From contig JANXZO010000034.1 in the NCBI GenBank assembly GCA_025355465.1, positions 49,581 to 113,580 on the forward strand: 64,000 nt of DNA, written 5' to 3'. How positions within the stretch are numbered: the stretch's first letter is position 1; the number at the start of each line of letters is the position of its first letter. This document shows, one piece after another, positions 45,336-53,629 of the stretch. The position numbers and the translations under genes were made by a program. This DNA comes from Bacteroidales bacterium. Lineage in GTDB: Bacteria; Bacteroidota; Bacteroidia; Bacteroidales; FEN-979. The notes beneath the pieces are model-generated. The model saw only the letters and a list, made by a program, of their open reading frames with translations. It ran no database searches and was not told where the DNA came from.

Positions 45336-45832
45336 AAGATGACATTCCAATCGAAAAGCTATTGCTCAAAGGTACAGCAAGCCTCTCTGATGCAGAACTG
45401 CTCAACATCCTTATCGGCTCCGGCACTCCACAGGAAAACTCACTTGACATTGCTCAGAAAATCATGGCATCATGCCAGAACAACCTCCGCGAATTCTGGA
45501 AACTTGGAATCTCTGACCTGCAGAAATTAAAAGGCATCGGGAAACAACGTGCCTGCCAGATTGCCTCCATGTTTGCGCTCTCCCGCAGAAGAAATGCTGC
45601 CGAAGTAGTGGTCAAACCGAAAATTTCCCGAAGCCAGGATGCCTATACGGTTTTCCACTCCCTGATCGGCGAGTTGCCTTATGAAGAATTCTGGATGTTG
45701 CTGCTGAACCGGGCGAATAAGATCATGAAAACGGTGAAAGTTTCCGAAGGCGGCATCTCCGGTACCGTGGTTGATCCTAAAAAGATATTCTTCATAGCCT
45801 TGGAAAACCATGCCTCATCGCTCATTCTTGTG
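45336..45832 (+). pseudogene. radC: radC truncated at both ends
   Basis: The reading frame [28 protein letters not shown] through [22 protein letters not shown] to FFIALENHASSLILV is a normal RadC, lacking only the first dozen residues, replaced by the IS5 fragment. It stops matching exactly before the zinc-dependent motif HNHPSG that should follow LILV; unrelated sequence follows. The helix-hairpin-helix part is intact but the JAB/MPN catalytic motif is gone. No product of normal activity is expected. Confidence 0.85.
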
Positions 45833-46025
45833 CCCGTTGAACAGGGTGATATTAAAATTTGTCAGACAGGTTCTATCTCCCATTGTTCATTAAATTCGGT
45901 GGATACATTCTGTCGATTTGAAAGGAAATTGTGCTTTCTGCTTAAAAAAAGAGTCAAGGGACTTTCTTTGTTTTTAGGGTTAACGGTATTTTATCCGTAA
46001 ATTTGAATAATATTTTGAACTGAAT

Positions 46026-46373
46026 ATGGCAGCACCACGATCGAAAAAGAAAGCTAATCTGGTCCCTGTGGATAAACCAGTTATGGAATTGGTAGTAAAA
46101 CCAGATGAACTAAAGAATAATAAAAAAAAGACCTTCCGTGGAGACTACAGACAGACAGCCATCCTCATAAAGATAGGAAAGGAGGGAGCGCTCAATGCCA
46201 TCAGGGAGTCTAAAGCATTAGGATTGGAGATTATCTATATGGAAAAGGGGGTTATTTTCAAGGAAGATGCCAATGGGATTAAGGTGAGGATTTCAGAGAC
46301 TCTTGCCAATAGGAAAAAAACACAGAAAAAGGGATGGCAAATTCCGAAAGGTACAATCTTACATGAACGATAA
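46026..46373 (+). CDS. Small basic protein, candidate antitoxin for the zeta-like toxin
   Basis: 115 aa, lysine-rich at both ends (APRSKKKANLVPV and ANRKKTQKKGWQIPKG), with a central helical part (EGALNAIRESKALGLEIIYMEKGVIF). Overlaps the start of the next gene by 11 bp, so the two are translationally coupled, as is common in toxin-antitoxin pairs. No known antitoxin family recognised; the assignment rests on position. A TAAATTTG -7 box lies upstream at 45998-46005. Confidence 0.55.
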   Translation: MAAPRSKKKANLVPVDKPVMELVVKPDELKNNKKKTFRGDYRQTAILIKIGKEGALNAIRESKALGLEIIYMEKGVIFKEDANGIKVRISETLANRKKTQKKGWQIPKGTILHER

Positions 46374-47109
46374 AACTCGGCTCCGGGTGTTTGCTGGCCC
46401 AAACGGTTCAGGTAAAACGACTTTGTTCAAAGCATTTACTAAGCGCTACGATCCTGGATATTTTATAAATGCTGATGAATACGAGCAGCAGCTGACCAAA
46501 GGTGGACTGATTGACCTGACAGCTATTGGGATTAAGGCAACTCAGGCAGATCTGGATATTTTCTCGTTAACTATTGAGGCAAAATCTTTGGTTGAAAAAG
46601 CAACATCAGAAGGTGGATCCATTGATATCGAAATACGAGAAAATTTTATCGTAGATCGCACAAAACAGTCTCATAGTTATGAGGCATCTTATGCCGCAGC
46701 TTTCGTTAGATCATTGTTGTTCCAAAATAACCGCTCATTTTCTTTAGAGACCGTGATGAGCCACGAATCAAAACTCGAAGCAATTCGGTTTGCAAATTCA
46801 TTGGGATACCGCACTTATCTTTATTTCGTTTGTACAGAGAATCCTGATATTAATATAGGCAGGGTTGCAAATAGAGTATTCAAAGGCGGGCATCCGGTTG
46901 AAGATAACCGAGTCAGGGACAGATTTAACAGGACACTCAAGTTGTTAATTCCGGCAATTGGACTTGTTTACAGAGCCTATATTTTTGATAATTCCGGAAA
47001 ACAACAAATTAAATTGGTTGCAGAAGTATTTGAGGGCAATCTGAAAACCAAAGTTGGTCGACTACCCCAGTGGTTCCGGGATTATTTATTGCCACATTAC
47101 ACAGTCTAG
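46363..47109 (+). CDS. Zeta-toxin-like P-loop kinase
   Basis: Start chosen at 46363 (MNDKTRLRVFAGPNGSGKTTLF), giving 248 aa. The Walker A motif GPNGSGKT sits at the extreme N-terminus, followed by FINADEYEQQL (zeta-toxin-type Asp/Glu), IEIRENFIVD, SLETVMSHESKLEAI and RVANRVFKGGHPV with arginines typical of zeta kinases. Zeta toxins phosphorylate UDP-N-acetylglucosamine and block wall synthesis; members of the wider group are also standalone kinases. The overlapping upstream gene is its likely partner. Confidence 0.78.
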   Translation: MNDKTRLRVFAGPNGSGKTTLFKAFTKRYDPGYFINADEYEQQLTKGGLIDLTAIGIKATQADLDIFSLTIEAKSLVEKATSEGGSIDIEIRENFIVDRTKQSHSYEASYAAAFVRSLLFQNNRSFSLETVMSHESKLEAIRFANSLGYRTYLYFVCTENPDINIGRVANRVFKGGHPVEDNRVRDRFNRTLKLLIPAIGLVYRAYIFDNSGKQQIKLVAEVFEGNLKTKVGRLPQWFRDYLLPHYTV

Positions 47110-47485
47110 TTCTCCTTATTTCCTGGTGATAAATGTGTTTGTTATTCGTCAAACTTCAAAAGTCATCCCCTTTCCTTTGTTTCCAAGCCATACCAGGATA
47201 ATTTTCAAAACCACCAGTCTGCAGGATATTTCCCTCCATAAAAATCATGACCCCCACCTGCTACCTTCATCACTTTCCCCTCCAGTTTGCCTTGATTTTC
47301 CCGATTAACTCAGCACCAGTGTGGAAAATACGCACATACTGACCCCCATCGTACGTTTTAAGTTGACCCCCTGAAAACGCTCCAAATTGACCCCCTCATT
47401 ACGGGGCAAATTGACCCCCTGAAAACAGATATCATATCTTAAGGCAAGTTTGCTTAATGTTGATGGCAAATCAACATTGAATGCC

Positions 47486-49036
47486 ATGGCAAACAATCCG
47501 ATAACTATGAGTAAGATACGACATTTATTGCGGCTTTACTTTCAAAAGAAAGGTAAAAAAGCCATTAGTGAACAGACCGGTGTTGCGCGCAACACGATCA
47601 GGAAGTACCTTCTGATATTCAGGTCATTGAACATTCCGTGGGATGAGCTGAGCAAACTCAGCGACAGCGAACTGGAGAAGCATTTTATCAAGGAAGTGCC
47701 AAAGGAGCCTTCAGAAAGGCTGGATCAGTTGCATGAGTTTTTTCCTAAGGTCGACAAAGGGTTGAAACGACGAGGTGTTACCCGGGGGATGTTGTGGGCG
47801 GAATATCAGAAAACCCACGGCAATGCCTTCGGGTTTACACAGTTCTGTAAACATTACAGAAGCTGGATTAGCAAGGTTGATTCGGTCATGCACATTGACC
47901 ACAAGGCCGGTGATAAGGTGTATGTGGATTATGCGGGCGAGAAGCTGTATTTTGTTGACCCGCAGACCGGTGAGATCATGTATGTAGAGGTCTTTTTGGC
48001 CATCCTGGGAGCCAGCCAACTGACCTACGTGGAAGCGACCATGACGCAGCAGAAAGAAGATTTTATCAGCTCTTGTGAGCGTTCCCTGCAATATATTGGC
48101 GGGGTTCCGATGGCCATTGTGCCGGATAATCTTAAATCGGCGGTGACAAAAACCGATAAATATGAGCCATCGCTGAACGAAGCCTTTGAGGATTTTTGCG
48201 AACATTACGCCATGACGGCACTGCCTGCAAAGGCGTATCGTCCCCGTTACAAGGCCCTGGTGGAAGGTGTGGTCAAAATCATGTACACGCGCATCTATGC
48301 CATGCTCAAACTGGATATGATCCATTCATTGGAAGAGTTGAACCAGGTTATCAGAGGACTGCTGGAGGAACACAATAACAAAGCGCTGACCGGCAGGGAC
48401 TATAGCCGCCGGCAACTGTTCGACGAGATCGAAAAGGAGGCTCTGCAACCATTGCCGGCGATTGGCTACGAGTTTAAAAAGCGCAGGGTGGTTACCGTGT
48501 CCAGGATGGGATATGCAGCCCTGAGTGAGGATAAACATTATTATCACGTTCCCTATGAGTTCAAGAATAAGAAAGTCACGGTTCTCTATAGCGGTACCCG
48601 TGTAGATATCTTTCACCGCTACGACTGCATTGCAACCTATCCGAGAGACCGCACGCCGTTTGACTTTACGACCACCGAAGCTTTCCATGCCCCACAGCAC
48701 CAGTACCGCAAGGACTGGACCCCAGAAAGGATGATAGAACGTGCCGCTGTCATCGGCCCTGATGTGAAAGACCTTGTAATCAAGATCCTTCAGAAGCCCC
48801 AGCATCCAGACCAGTCGTTTAAATCCTGCGCCGGGGTATTAAACTTTAGCAAAAAAGTGGGTCCGGAACGGCTGAACAACGCCTGCCGCAGAGCCATGGA
48901 GTATGGCCTTTACAATTACAAGATCGTAAAGACCATCCTTGAAAAGAAACTGGACCTGGAAGAGGTACCAGATCCCCTGGCACAGACGCTGTTACCGGCC
49001 CATGAAAACATCCGGGGAGAATCCTATTTTGTTTAA
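47486..49036 (+). CDS. istA: IS21 transposase IstA
   Basis: 516 aa from ATG 47486. An N-terminal helix-turn-helix (GKKAISEQTGVARNTIRKYL) is followed by the DDE integrase core: Asp in VYVDYAGEK, Asp in IVPDNLKSAV, and Glu in RPRYKALVEGVV. The C-terminal part is the usual Mu-type beta barrel. Intact, so the element may be active. Confidence 0.95.
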   Translation: MANNPITMSKIRHLLRLYFQKKGKKAISEQTGVARNTIRKYLLIFRSLNIPWDELSKLSDSELEKHFIKEVPKEPSERLDQLHEFFPKVDKGLKRRGVTRGMLWAEYQKTHGNAFGFTQFCKHYRSWISKVDSVMHIDHKAGDKVYVDYAGEKLYFVDPQTGEIMYVEVFLAILGASQLTYVEATMTQQKEDFISSCERSLQYIGGVPMAIVPDNLKSAVTKTDKYEPSLNEAFEDFCEHYAMTALPAKAYRPRYKALVEGVVKIMYTRIYAMLKLDMIHSLEELNQVIRGLLEEHNNKALTGRDYSRRQLFDEIEKEALQPLPAIGYEFKKRRVVTVSRMGYAALSEDKHYYHVPYEFKNKKVTVLYSGTRVDIFHRYDCIATYPRDRTPFDFTTTEAFHAPQHQYRKDWTPERMIERAAVIGPDVKDLVIKILQKPQHPDQSFKSCAGVLNFSKKVGPERLNNACRRAMEYGLYNYKIVKTILEKKLDLEEVPDPLAQTLLPAHENIRGESYFV

Positions 49037-49055
49037 TCATCTAAAAACAAACGCT

Positions 49056-49814
49056 ATGAATGATCAAACCCTTGACAAGATGCGACGAATGAAGTTCCAT
49101 GGTATGCACCGGGCATTTAAGACCAGCCTGGAATCAGGACAATTAAATGCCCTCACTGCCGATGAACTGATTGCCTTTTTGATAGAATCCGAATACGATG
49201 ATCGAAGCAACCGCCGCATTGAACGGCACATCCTGCAAGCCAAGTTCCGCTACAAGGCAAATGTTGAACAGCTTCATTTTGACATTGACCGCAACCTGGA
49301 TAAAAACATGATGATGCGCTTTGCAGACGGCAGCTTTATCGACAAGCACGAGAACATACTAATAACGGGAAGCACCGGTATAGGCAAGAGCTTTGTTGCT
49401 TCAGCCCTGGGTAATCAGGCATGCATGCTCGGACATTCGGTCTTGTACACCAATGCTGCAAAACTGTTTTCTAAACTCAAGATGTCCCGGGCGGATGGAT
49501 CTTATGTGAAAGAAATTGCCCGTATAGAAAAGCAGGATCTGCTTATCATTGATGATTTTGGCCTGCAGCCGTTGGACAGCCAGAACCGCAACATGCTGCT
49601 TGAAATCATGGAAGACCGTCACGGCAAACGCTCAACGATCATTACCTCCCAACTGCCGGTGGTAAACTGGTACGACATTATCGGGGAACAAACCATTGCT
49701 GACGCCATTCTTGACCGCATTGTCCATGATGCCCACAGGATCGAGCTTAACGGAGAATCTTTGAGAAAACGATACGGAATGAAAAAGGAAATGAATATCA
49801 TAACAATGCAATAA
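49056..49814 (+). CDS. istB: IS21 helper ATPase IstB
   Basis: 252 aa, AAA+ ATPase that assists IstA. Walker A GSTGIGKS, Walker B LLIIDDFGLQ, and the sensor region STIITSQLPVVNWYDIIGE are present. It follows istA by 19 bp, the normal arrangement. Confidence 0.96.
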   Translation: MNDQTLDKMRRMKFHGMHRAFKTSLESGQLNALTADELIAFLIESEYDDRSNRRIERHILQAKFRYKANVEQLHFDIDRNLDKNMMMRFADGSFIDKHENILITGSTGIGKSFVASALGNQACMLGHSVLYTNAAKLFSKLKMSRADGSYVKEIARIEKQDLLIIDDFGLQPLDSQNRNMLLEIMEDRHGKRSTIITSQLPVVNWYDIIGEQTIADAILDRIVHDAHRIELNGESLRKRYGMKKEMNIITMQ

Positions 49815-49910
49815 AGTTTAACTTTGCTTATGGCATTCTCGCGTATGATAAATGTTGAAACAGGCCAGTTAACTTTGGGGGGTCAATTTGAAGCGTACAA
49901 GAGGGGTCAA

Positions 49911-50651
49911 TTAGAGCGTAAAATCCACTTTATGTGTGATTCCTGTAAAAAGCTGAAAAACCGCACAATCCCTCGTCATCGATGCTGGTTTTTTTATCAA
50001 TGTTTCAATCTCATTATCGTCCAAACGTGTTCTAATTTTATTCTTTCCCTTGCTAAATGTAAATTTCAAATAAGGATTAGCTCCATAAGCTAAAAGGTTT
50101 GCCTTGGTGGCCATATTGACATAGGTTTTTACCACCTGGTGATGTTTAGCAATAGAGGGCTGTGCTTTTAATTCCTTTGAAATGAACTGGTCAAAGGAAA
50201 CAATATTAATATAAGTAAGATCTGTGAACTGTTTAATGCCATGCTGTTCCAGTCTGTTTGCAACTCTGGTGTGCAAGTATCTGGTGCCGCTGGCAATATC
50301 ATTCCTTGCTGCTATCTGATCACGCATAAAGGCCAAAAATGATCCCGCAGCTTTCTTTTCCAGGGCGATATTGACTTCATTTCCGGTTAGTAGTCTGTTA
50401 CTGTCAATCAGGATAAGCTCATGCGCCCTGATCTTTCCAACCTTATCTGAGATTTGATTATTCAGTTTAGTTGCAAATGGACTGTTGGTAATTTGCCGGG
50501 ATTTGGCATCCCATTCATTTGCAGGTATTTTTAGTCCCGTAGCAACATATTTACGGGTACCATCAGGAAGATGTATTTCAATCTCAACAGGTGCAATCCC
50601 TTTGCTTCCTCTACGATCCCAAACAATTTTATAGGTAGAATAGTTTCTCAT
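49911..50651 (-). pseudogene. Tyrosine recombinase truncated by IS21 insertion
   Basis: 246 codons. The N-terminal Arm-DNA-binding region (YKIVWDRRGSKGIAPVEIEI) and the SAM-like core-binding domain (HTRVANRLEQHGIKQFTDL to MATKANLLAYGANPYLKFTF) are those of Bacteroidota phage/transposon integrases. The protein ends in FQLFTGI followed by IS21-derived codons and stop. The catalytic domain with its Arg, His-x-x-Arg and Tyr is missing, and I do not find it beyond the other end of IS21. It cannot recombine DNA. Confidence 0.88.
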
Positions 50652-50813
50652 AATAGCATCAATTATGTATCAATTTTGTATCACTTTTTGTATCAACTTT
50701 GTATCAGGAATAGTGCAATATTACGCATTATTTAACTTTATTTAATGAACGAAATAAAAAAAGAAGATACCTTGAAACCCTTGTAAATACTATAATGATG
50801 TTGAAAATCAGGC

Positions 50814-50842
50814 ATAAAAAAAGGAGGCCGTTAAGCCTCCTT
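50814..50842 (-). terminator. Rho-independent terminator
   Basis: Stem AAGGAGGC / GCCTCCTT (50821-50828 and 50835-50842) with a 6-nt loop and, on the minus strand, a run of T. It directly follows a tRNA-3'-end-like sequence (50843-50864) on that strand. Confidence 0.75.
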
Positions 50843-50864
50843 CGTGATCAGCCTGGGGCTCGAA
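50843..50864 (-). other. tRNA 3'-end remnant, candidate attachment site
   Basis: Minus strand reads TTCGAGCCCCAGGCTGATCAC directly before a terminator: a T-loop (TTCGAGC), the 3' half of a T-stem, and an acceptor-like 3' strand. The 5' part of a tRNA is absent; upstream is AAAATCG. This is what is left at the far junction when an element integrates into the 3' end of a tRNA gene. The element would lie to the right. A matching intact tRNA would be expected past the right window edge. Confidence 0.45.
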
Positions 50865-50945
50865 CGATTTTTTGCTTTGCCGATGTATCTGAACTTTCCA
50901 GAGAGTCAATTTTTAACGGTACCAGATTTTCGTTATTTTTAAAAT

Positions 50946-52253
50946 TCATTGGCCTCCCGCCAACGAATATGCATAATACAATGGCAGGAATATCAGTTTC
51001 TGTTCGCGAAGCTCTCCGTATGGGGCTGTTGATAATACATATCCTGTTTCAATATGCGGGTATTTATCCAGCAGCAGGTGCATACTCCTTAATTTCCCTG
51101 CTGCTCCGCCTTTAATCTCTACCGGAAAGATCTTATTCTTCTTTGATAAGATAAAATCTACTTCTGAAGAACTGCTTTTTGCTTCCCTAGCCCAATAATA
51201 AAGCTTGTCTCTTCCGGATGAAAGAAATTCTTGTCCGGCAAACTGTTCGGCAAGTGCCCCGTTATACATGGATAAGAGATCATTTTTAGTGTATTCAACA
51301 TCGGGTGGAAGATTGTTAAGCGACCTCATTAACCCAATGTCCACGAGCAAAGCCTTAAATTTCTTCTCCGAAGCCGTGTTTTCGAATGGCAGCGAGGCGA
51401 CAGAAGCCGAAGATATCCTGGTGATTACCCGGGCAAGCGAAAGTAATTCCAACGCCTTCTTATTGGTAGGACCCGTGAATTCTTCGGATAAACTTGAATA
51501 TTTAACCTGGTGTCCGATATTTTTTGCAATTGAGCTTAATGCATGATTAAGACTTCTTTTGTCAGTATAGGGTGAATATTTTGAGAAATCCTGGCGATAG
51601 GTTTCCATAAGATCATTCTGAACCTTAAAAACCTCAGTCATGCTATTGGAATTCCGCCACAGATCGACACATTCGGGCATACCTCCGATAAACATGTATT
51701 GTCTCAGAGCGTCGAGTAGCGAGGTATGAATCGGGTCCGAAAGTTTTACAGGTTTTTCAAGAAGGAGATCAGCCAGTTTCTCTTTACCGGTATTTCTCAA
51801 AAATTCATAGAAGTTCATGGGTGCCATATTTAATATGCTCACCCTTCCGACCGGAAAAGATATCTTCTGCATGGTGAATTCAAGAAGTGATCCGGCTGCG
51901 ATTAAATGCATTTCAGGCATCTCTTCATAGAAATACCGTAATGACATGATTGCTTTCGGCGCTACCTGGATCTCATCAAAAAATAATAAATCCATATCCG
52001 TGTTTATGGATGTATTCAACAGGAGCTCCAATTCACTAATGATCCGGACCGGGTCAAGGTTTTTCTCAAAAACGCCGATCCATTCAGGATGCTTTTCAAA
52101 ATCAACCGTATGGATCTTTCCATTAAAATGTGTTTTACCAAAGTCCGATACCGTGTACGATTTTCCAACCTGCCGTGCCCCCCGGATGATGAGTGGCTTT
52201 CTCTTTGGGGTACTTCCCCATTCTTTTAACTTAAGGGTGAATAACCTTTCCAT
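50946..52253 (-). CDS. AAA_14/DUF4143 ATPase
   Basis: 435 aa, the standard length. Walker A in IIRGARQVGKSYTV, Walker B in DLLFFDEIQVAPKA, followed by AGSLLEF, and a C-terminal DUF4143 domain with the PD-(D/E)xK-like segment (YYWAREAKSSSSEVDFILSKKNKIFPVEIKGGA). This family is abundant and often mobile in Bacteroidota; its function is not settled. It is preceded by three tandem 33-bp repeats, which suggests regulated or self-regulated expression. Confidence 0.92.
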   Translation of the reverse strand: MERLFTLKLKEWGSTPKRKPLIIRGARQVGKSYTVSDFGKTHFNGKIHTVDFEKHPEWIGVFEKNLDPVRIISELELLLNTSINTDMDLLFFDEIQVAPKAIMSLRYFYEEMPEMHLIAAGSLLEFTMQKISFPVGRVSILNMAPMNFYEFLRNTGKEKLADLLLEKPVKLSDPIHTSLLDALRQYMFIGGMPECVDLWRNSNSMTEVFKVQNDLMETYRQDFSKYSPYTDKRSLNHALSSIAKNIGHQVKYSSLSEEFTGPTNKKALELLSLARVITRISSASVASLPFENTASEKKFKALLVDIGLMRSLNNLPPDVEYTKNDLLSMYNGALAEQFAGQEFLSSGRDKLYYWAREAKSSSSEVDFILSKKNKIFPVEIKGGAAGKLRSMHLLLDKYPHIETGYVLSTAPYGELREQKLIFLPLYYAYSLAGGQ

Positions 52254-52257
52254 AGCC

Positions 52258-52349
52258 TCATTTTAAAAATACAGGGCAAATTTCGTACATTCACTTTAGA
52301 AATACAAGGGTAATTTGCTCGAATCACTTTGGAAAAGAAAGGTAAATTA
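52258..52349. repeat. Three 33-bp tandem repeats upstream of the AAA_14 gene
   Basis: Copies start at 52258, 52291 and 52324, exactly 33 bp apart. Each begins TCAYTTT, continues with an A-rich block and ends GGxxAATTT. A further inverted partial copy (CCAAAGTGATTCG, 52371-52383) is the exact complement of CGAATCACTTTGG in 52320-52332. Confidence 0.8.
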
Positions 52350-52358
52350 TGTTTTTTG

Positions 52359-52413
52359 AGGGTTATGATCCCAAAGTGATTCGAACCAATGATCCCACTT
52401 GGATTCTAACCCT
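52359..52413. repeat. Imperfect stem-loop between the repressor and the ATPase genes
   Basis: AGGGTTA at 52359-52365 and TAACCCT at 52407-52413 close a long imperfect hairpin including ATCC/GGAT and CCAA/TTGG pairs. It lies just past the stop of the repressor gene and may act as its terminator. Confidence 0.5.
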
Positions 52414-52420
52414 CCCTGTT

Positions 52421-52774
52421 TTATGATTGCTCCCTGAGCGATTTTATGAGTTGTTCCTGCAATTCAATGATCTTCTTTAAATCCTTTACCTTGTCCGTCA
52501 ATTCCAGTATCTGCTTTTCGGATTCAGGATCTTTGATGTAAACTACCTCTGCAGCAGGTACAGTTATAGGGTCACCATTCTCAAAGGTCGCTATCTCATT
52601 CAGATTTACTTTTAGGAAATTCGCTATCAGACGGGTATTAGCCTCACTGGTGTGACCAGACTTGATAAGTTTGCTGACCGTTGCCGTATTGATCTTACAA
52701 TATTTTGAAAGCTCTTTCTGGGATGACCCGATTTGAGTTAACAGGGTCTTGATCTTCCTACCATCGACTTTCAT
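52421..52774 (-). CDS. XRE-family repressor of the phage-like element
   Basis: Start chosen at 52774 (MKVDGRKIKTLLTQIG), 117 aa. Helix-turn-helix GSSQKELSKYCKINTATVSKLIKSG, then a linker and a C-terminal coiled coil (ILELTDKVKDLKKIIELQEQLIKSL). It is divergent from the excisionase-like gene across a 223-bp spacer with a palindrome, the arrangement of a phage lysogeny switch. No peptidase domain. Confidence 0.85.
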   Translation of the reverse strand: MKVDGRKIKTLLTQIGSSQKELSKYCKINTATVSKLIKSGHTSEANTRLIANFLKVNLNEIATFENGDPITVPAAEVVYIKDPESEKQILELTDKVKDLKKIIELQEQLIKSLREQS

Positions 52775-52839
52775 TTTTCCAAATATTATTAAAATGGTGT
52801 TAATTAATTGCACAAAAGTAAACTATTTGATGTCATTTG

Positions 52840-52875
52840 TCAAGTAAATTGTACTATTTAGTCTTATTTACTTGA
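52840..52875. promoter_or_regulatory. Candidate operator palindrome in the switch region
   Basis: TCAAGTAAA (52840-52848) and TTTACTTGA (52867-52875) form a perfect 9-bp inverted repeat with 18 bp between. A related AAGTAAACTATTT lies just upstream. Position between divergent regulatory genes suggests binding by the repressor or excisionase-like protein. Confidence 0.55.
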
Positions 52876-52997
52876 CGATAAATATTTAAAATACATGTAA
52901 TCAGTTAGGTATGGTTAATATTTCAAAAATTTAATAATTAGTAATTAAGTTTATGAATAATAAATACATTTGCCAAAAAAATAAACTACGACATTTT

Positions 52998-53267
52998 ATG
53001 AGTAACGAAGAATTGATCTTAACAGAACTGAGAAACATCCGTCTTGCCCTGGAAATAGCAGCTCCTAAACGATGGCAGAAGATTCCTGAAGCGTCTAAAA
53101 CGCTTGGCATTCCACAATCACGAATCAGAGTTTTGGCTGATGCAGGAACAATCCCTGTATCCGTATTGTCAGTTACTAAAAGCAGAAAGCATTACCTGGT
53201 TGATGTTGTAAAGACACGGCAACTGATTGAAGAAGGTGGTTTGATGCCAAAAGTCAAAGGGTTTTGA
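52998..53267 (+). CDS. Excisionase/MerR-like DNA-binding protein
   Basis: Start chosen at 52998 (MSNEELILTELRNIRL), 89 aa. A short coiled coil is followed by a winged-helix pattern: WQKIPEASKTLGIPQSRIRVLADAGTIPVSV, then KHYLVDVVKTRQLIEEGG. This matches excisionase-type helix-turn-helix proteins. Being the first rightward gene opposite the repressor, it could be a Cro- or Xis-like regulator. Confidence 0.72.
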   Translation: MSNEELILTELRNIRLALEIAAPKRWQKIPEASKTLGIPQSRIRVLADAGTIPVSVLSVTKSRKHYLVDVVKTRQLIEEGGLMPKVKGF

Positions 53268-53328
53268 CCTTTACCATGTGTTAATTGTCTTGAAATCTGT
53301 GTTTAAAGTAATCAATAATCATCAGTAA

Positions 53329-53577
53329 ATGAAATCATTCTCAAATATGAGCCAGGGTGATCTGATCATTATCAGAGATGCCTTGAAAGAAGTAATAGCA
53401 AGACAGCCTGAGATTAAGCTATGGGTTCCCGAAACAACAGCTATGAATCAGTCTGATTTCAAGAGTTACATTGATGAAATGGTAAACCATTTACATCATA
53501 TAGCTAACCAGATAGAACGAATAGGTGAACTTCTTAATGCCATTGATGATGCACTCCATCAGGATGATTCTGAGTAA
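53329..53577 (+). CDS. Small helical protein of the phage-like element
   Basis: 82 aa, mostly helical and acidic (FSNMSQGDLIIIRDALKEVIARQPE; MVNHLHHIANQIERIGELLNAI). No family recognised. Lies between the excisionase-like gene and the primase-helicase, on the same strand, 52 bp before the latter. Confidence 0.6.
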   Translation: MKSFSNMSQGDLIIIRDALKEVIARQPEIKLWVPETTAMNQSDFKSYIDEMVNHLHHIANQIERIGELLNAIDDALHQDDSE

Positions 53578-53629
53578 ACATTCCCTTACTCTAAAATGAA
53601 CTTTATCCTAAAATACCGGAGACATCAAA

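Larger units (their letters stand above)
47320..49930 (+). mobile_element. Complete IS21-family element
   Basis: About 2.6 kb with istA and istB. The ends match as inverted repeats (GTGGAAAATACGC on the left; the reverse complement of the right end is GTGGATTTTACGC). Just inside each end are multiple TTGACCCC-type boxes: four on the left (47338-47419) and two on the right (49876-49909), the usual IS21 transposase-binding repeats. No matching target duplication is visible, and the right end lies inside an integrase gene. Confidence 0.9.

Noticed and set aside
46303..46362. Upstream start for the zeta-like toxin
   Set aside because: The extra 20 residues are highly basic and duplicate in another frame the end of the partner gene; the P-loop follows the start at 46363 at the normal distance.
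47110..47319. Remainder of the truncated integrase left of IS21
   Set aside because: I looked for the Arg/His-x-x-Arg/Tyr catalytic pattern in this stretch and did not find it; the sequence appears non-coding.
52258..52349. CRISPR array for the 33-bp repeats
   Set aside because: The copies are contiguous with no spacers and are degenerate.
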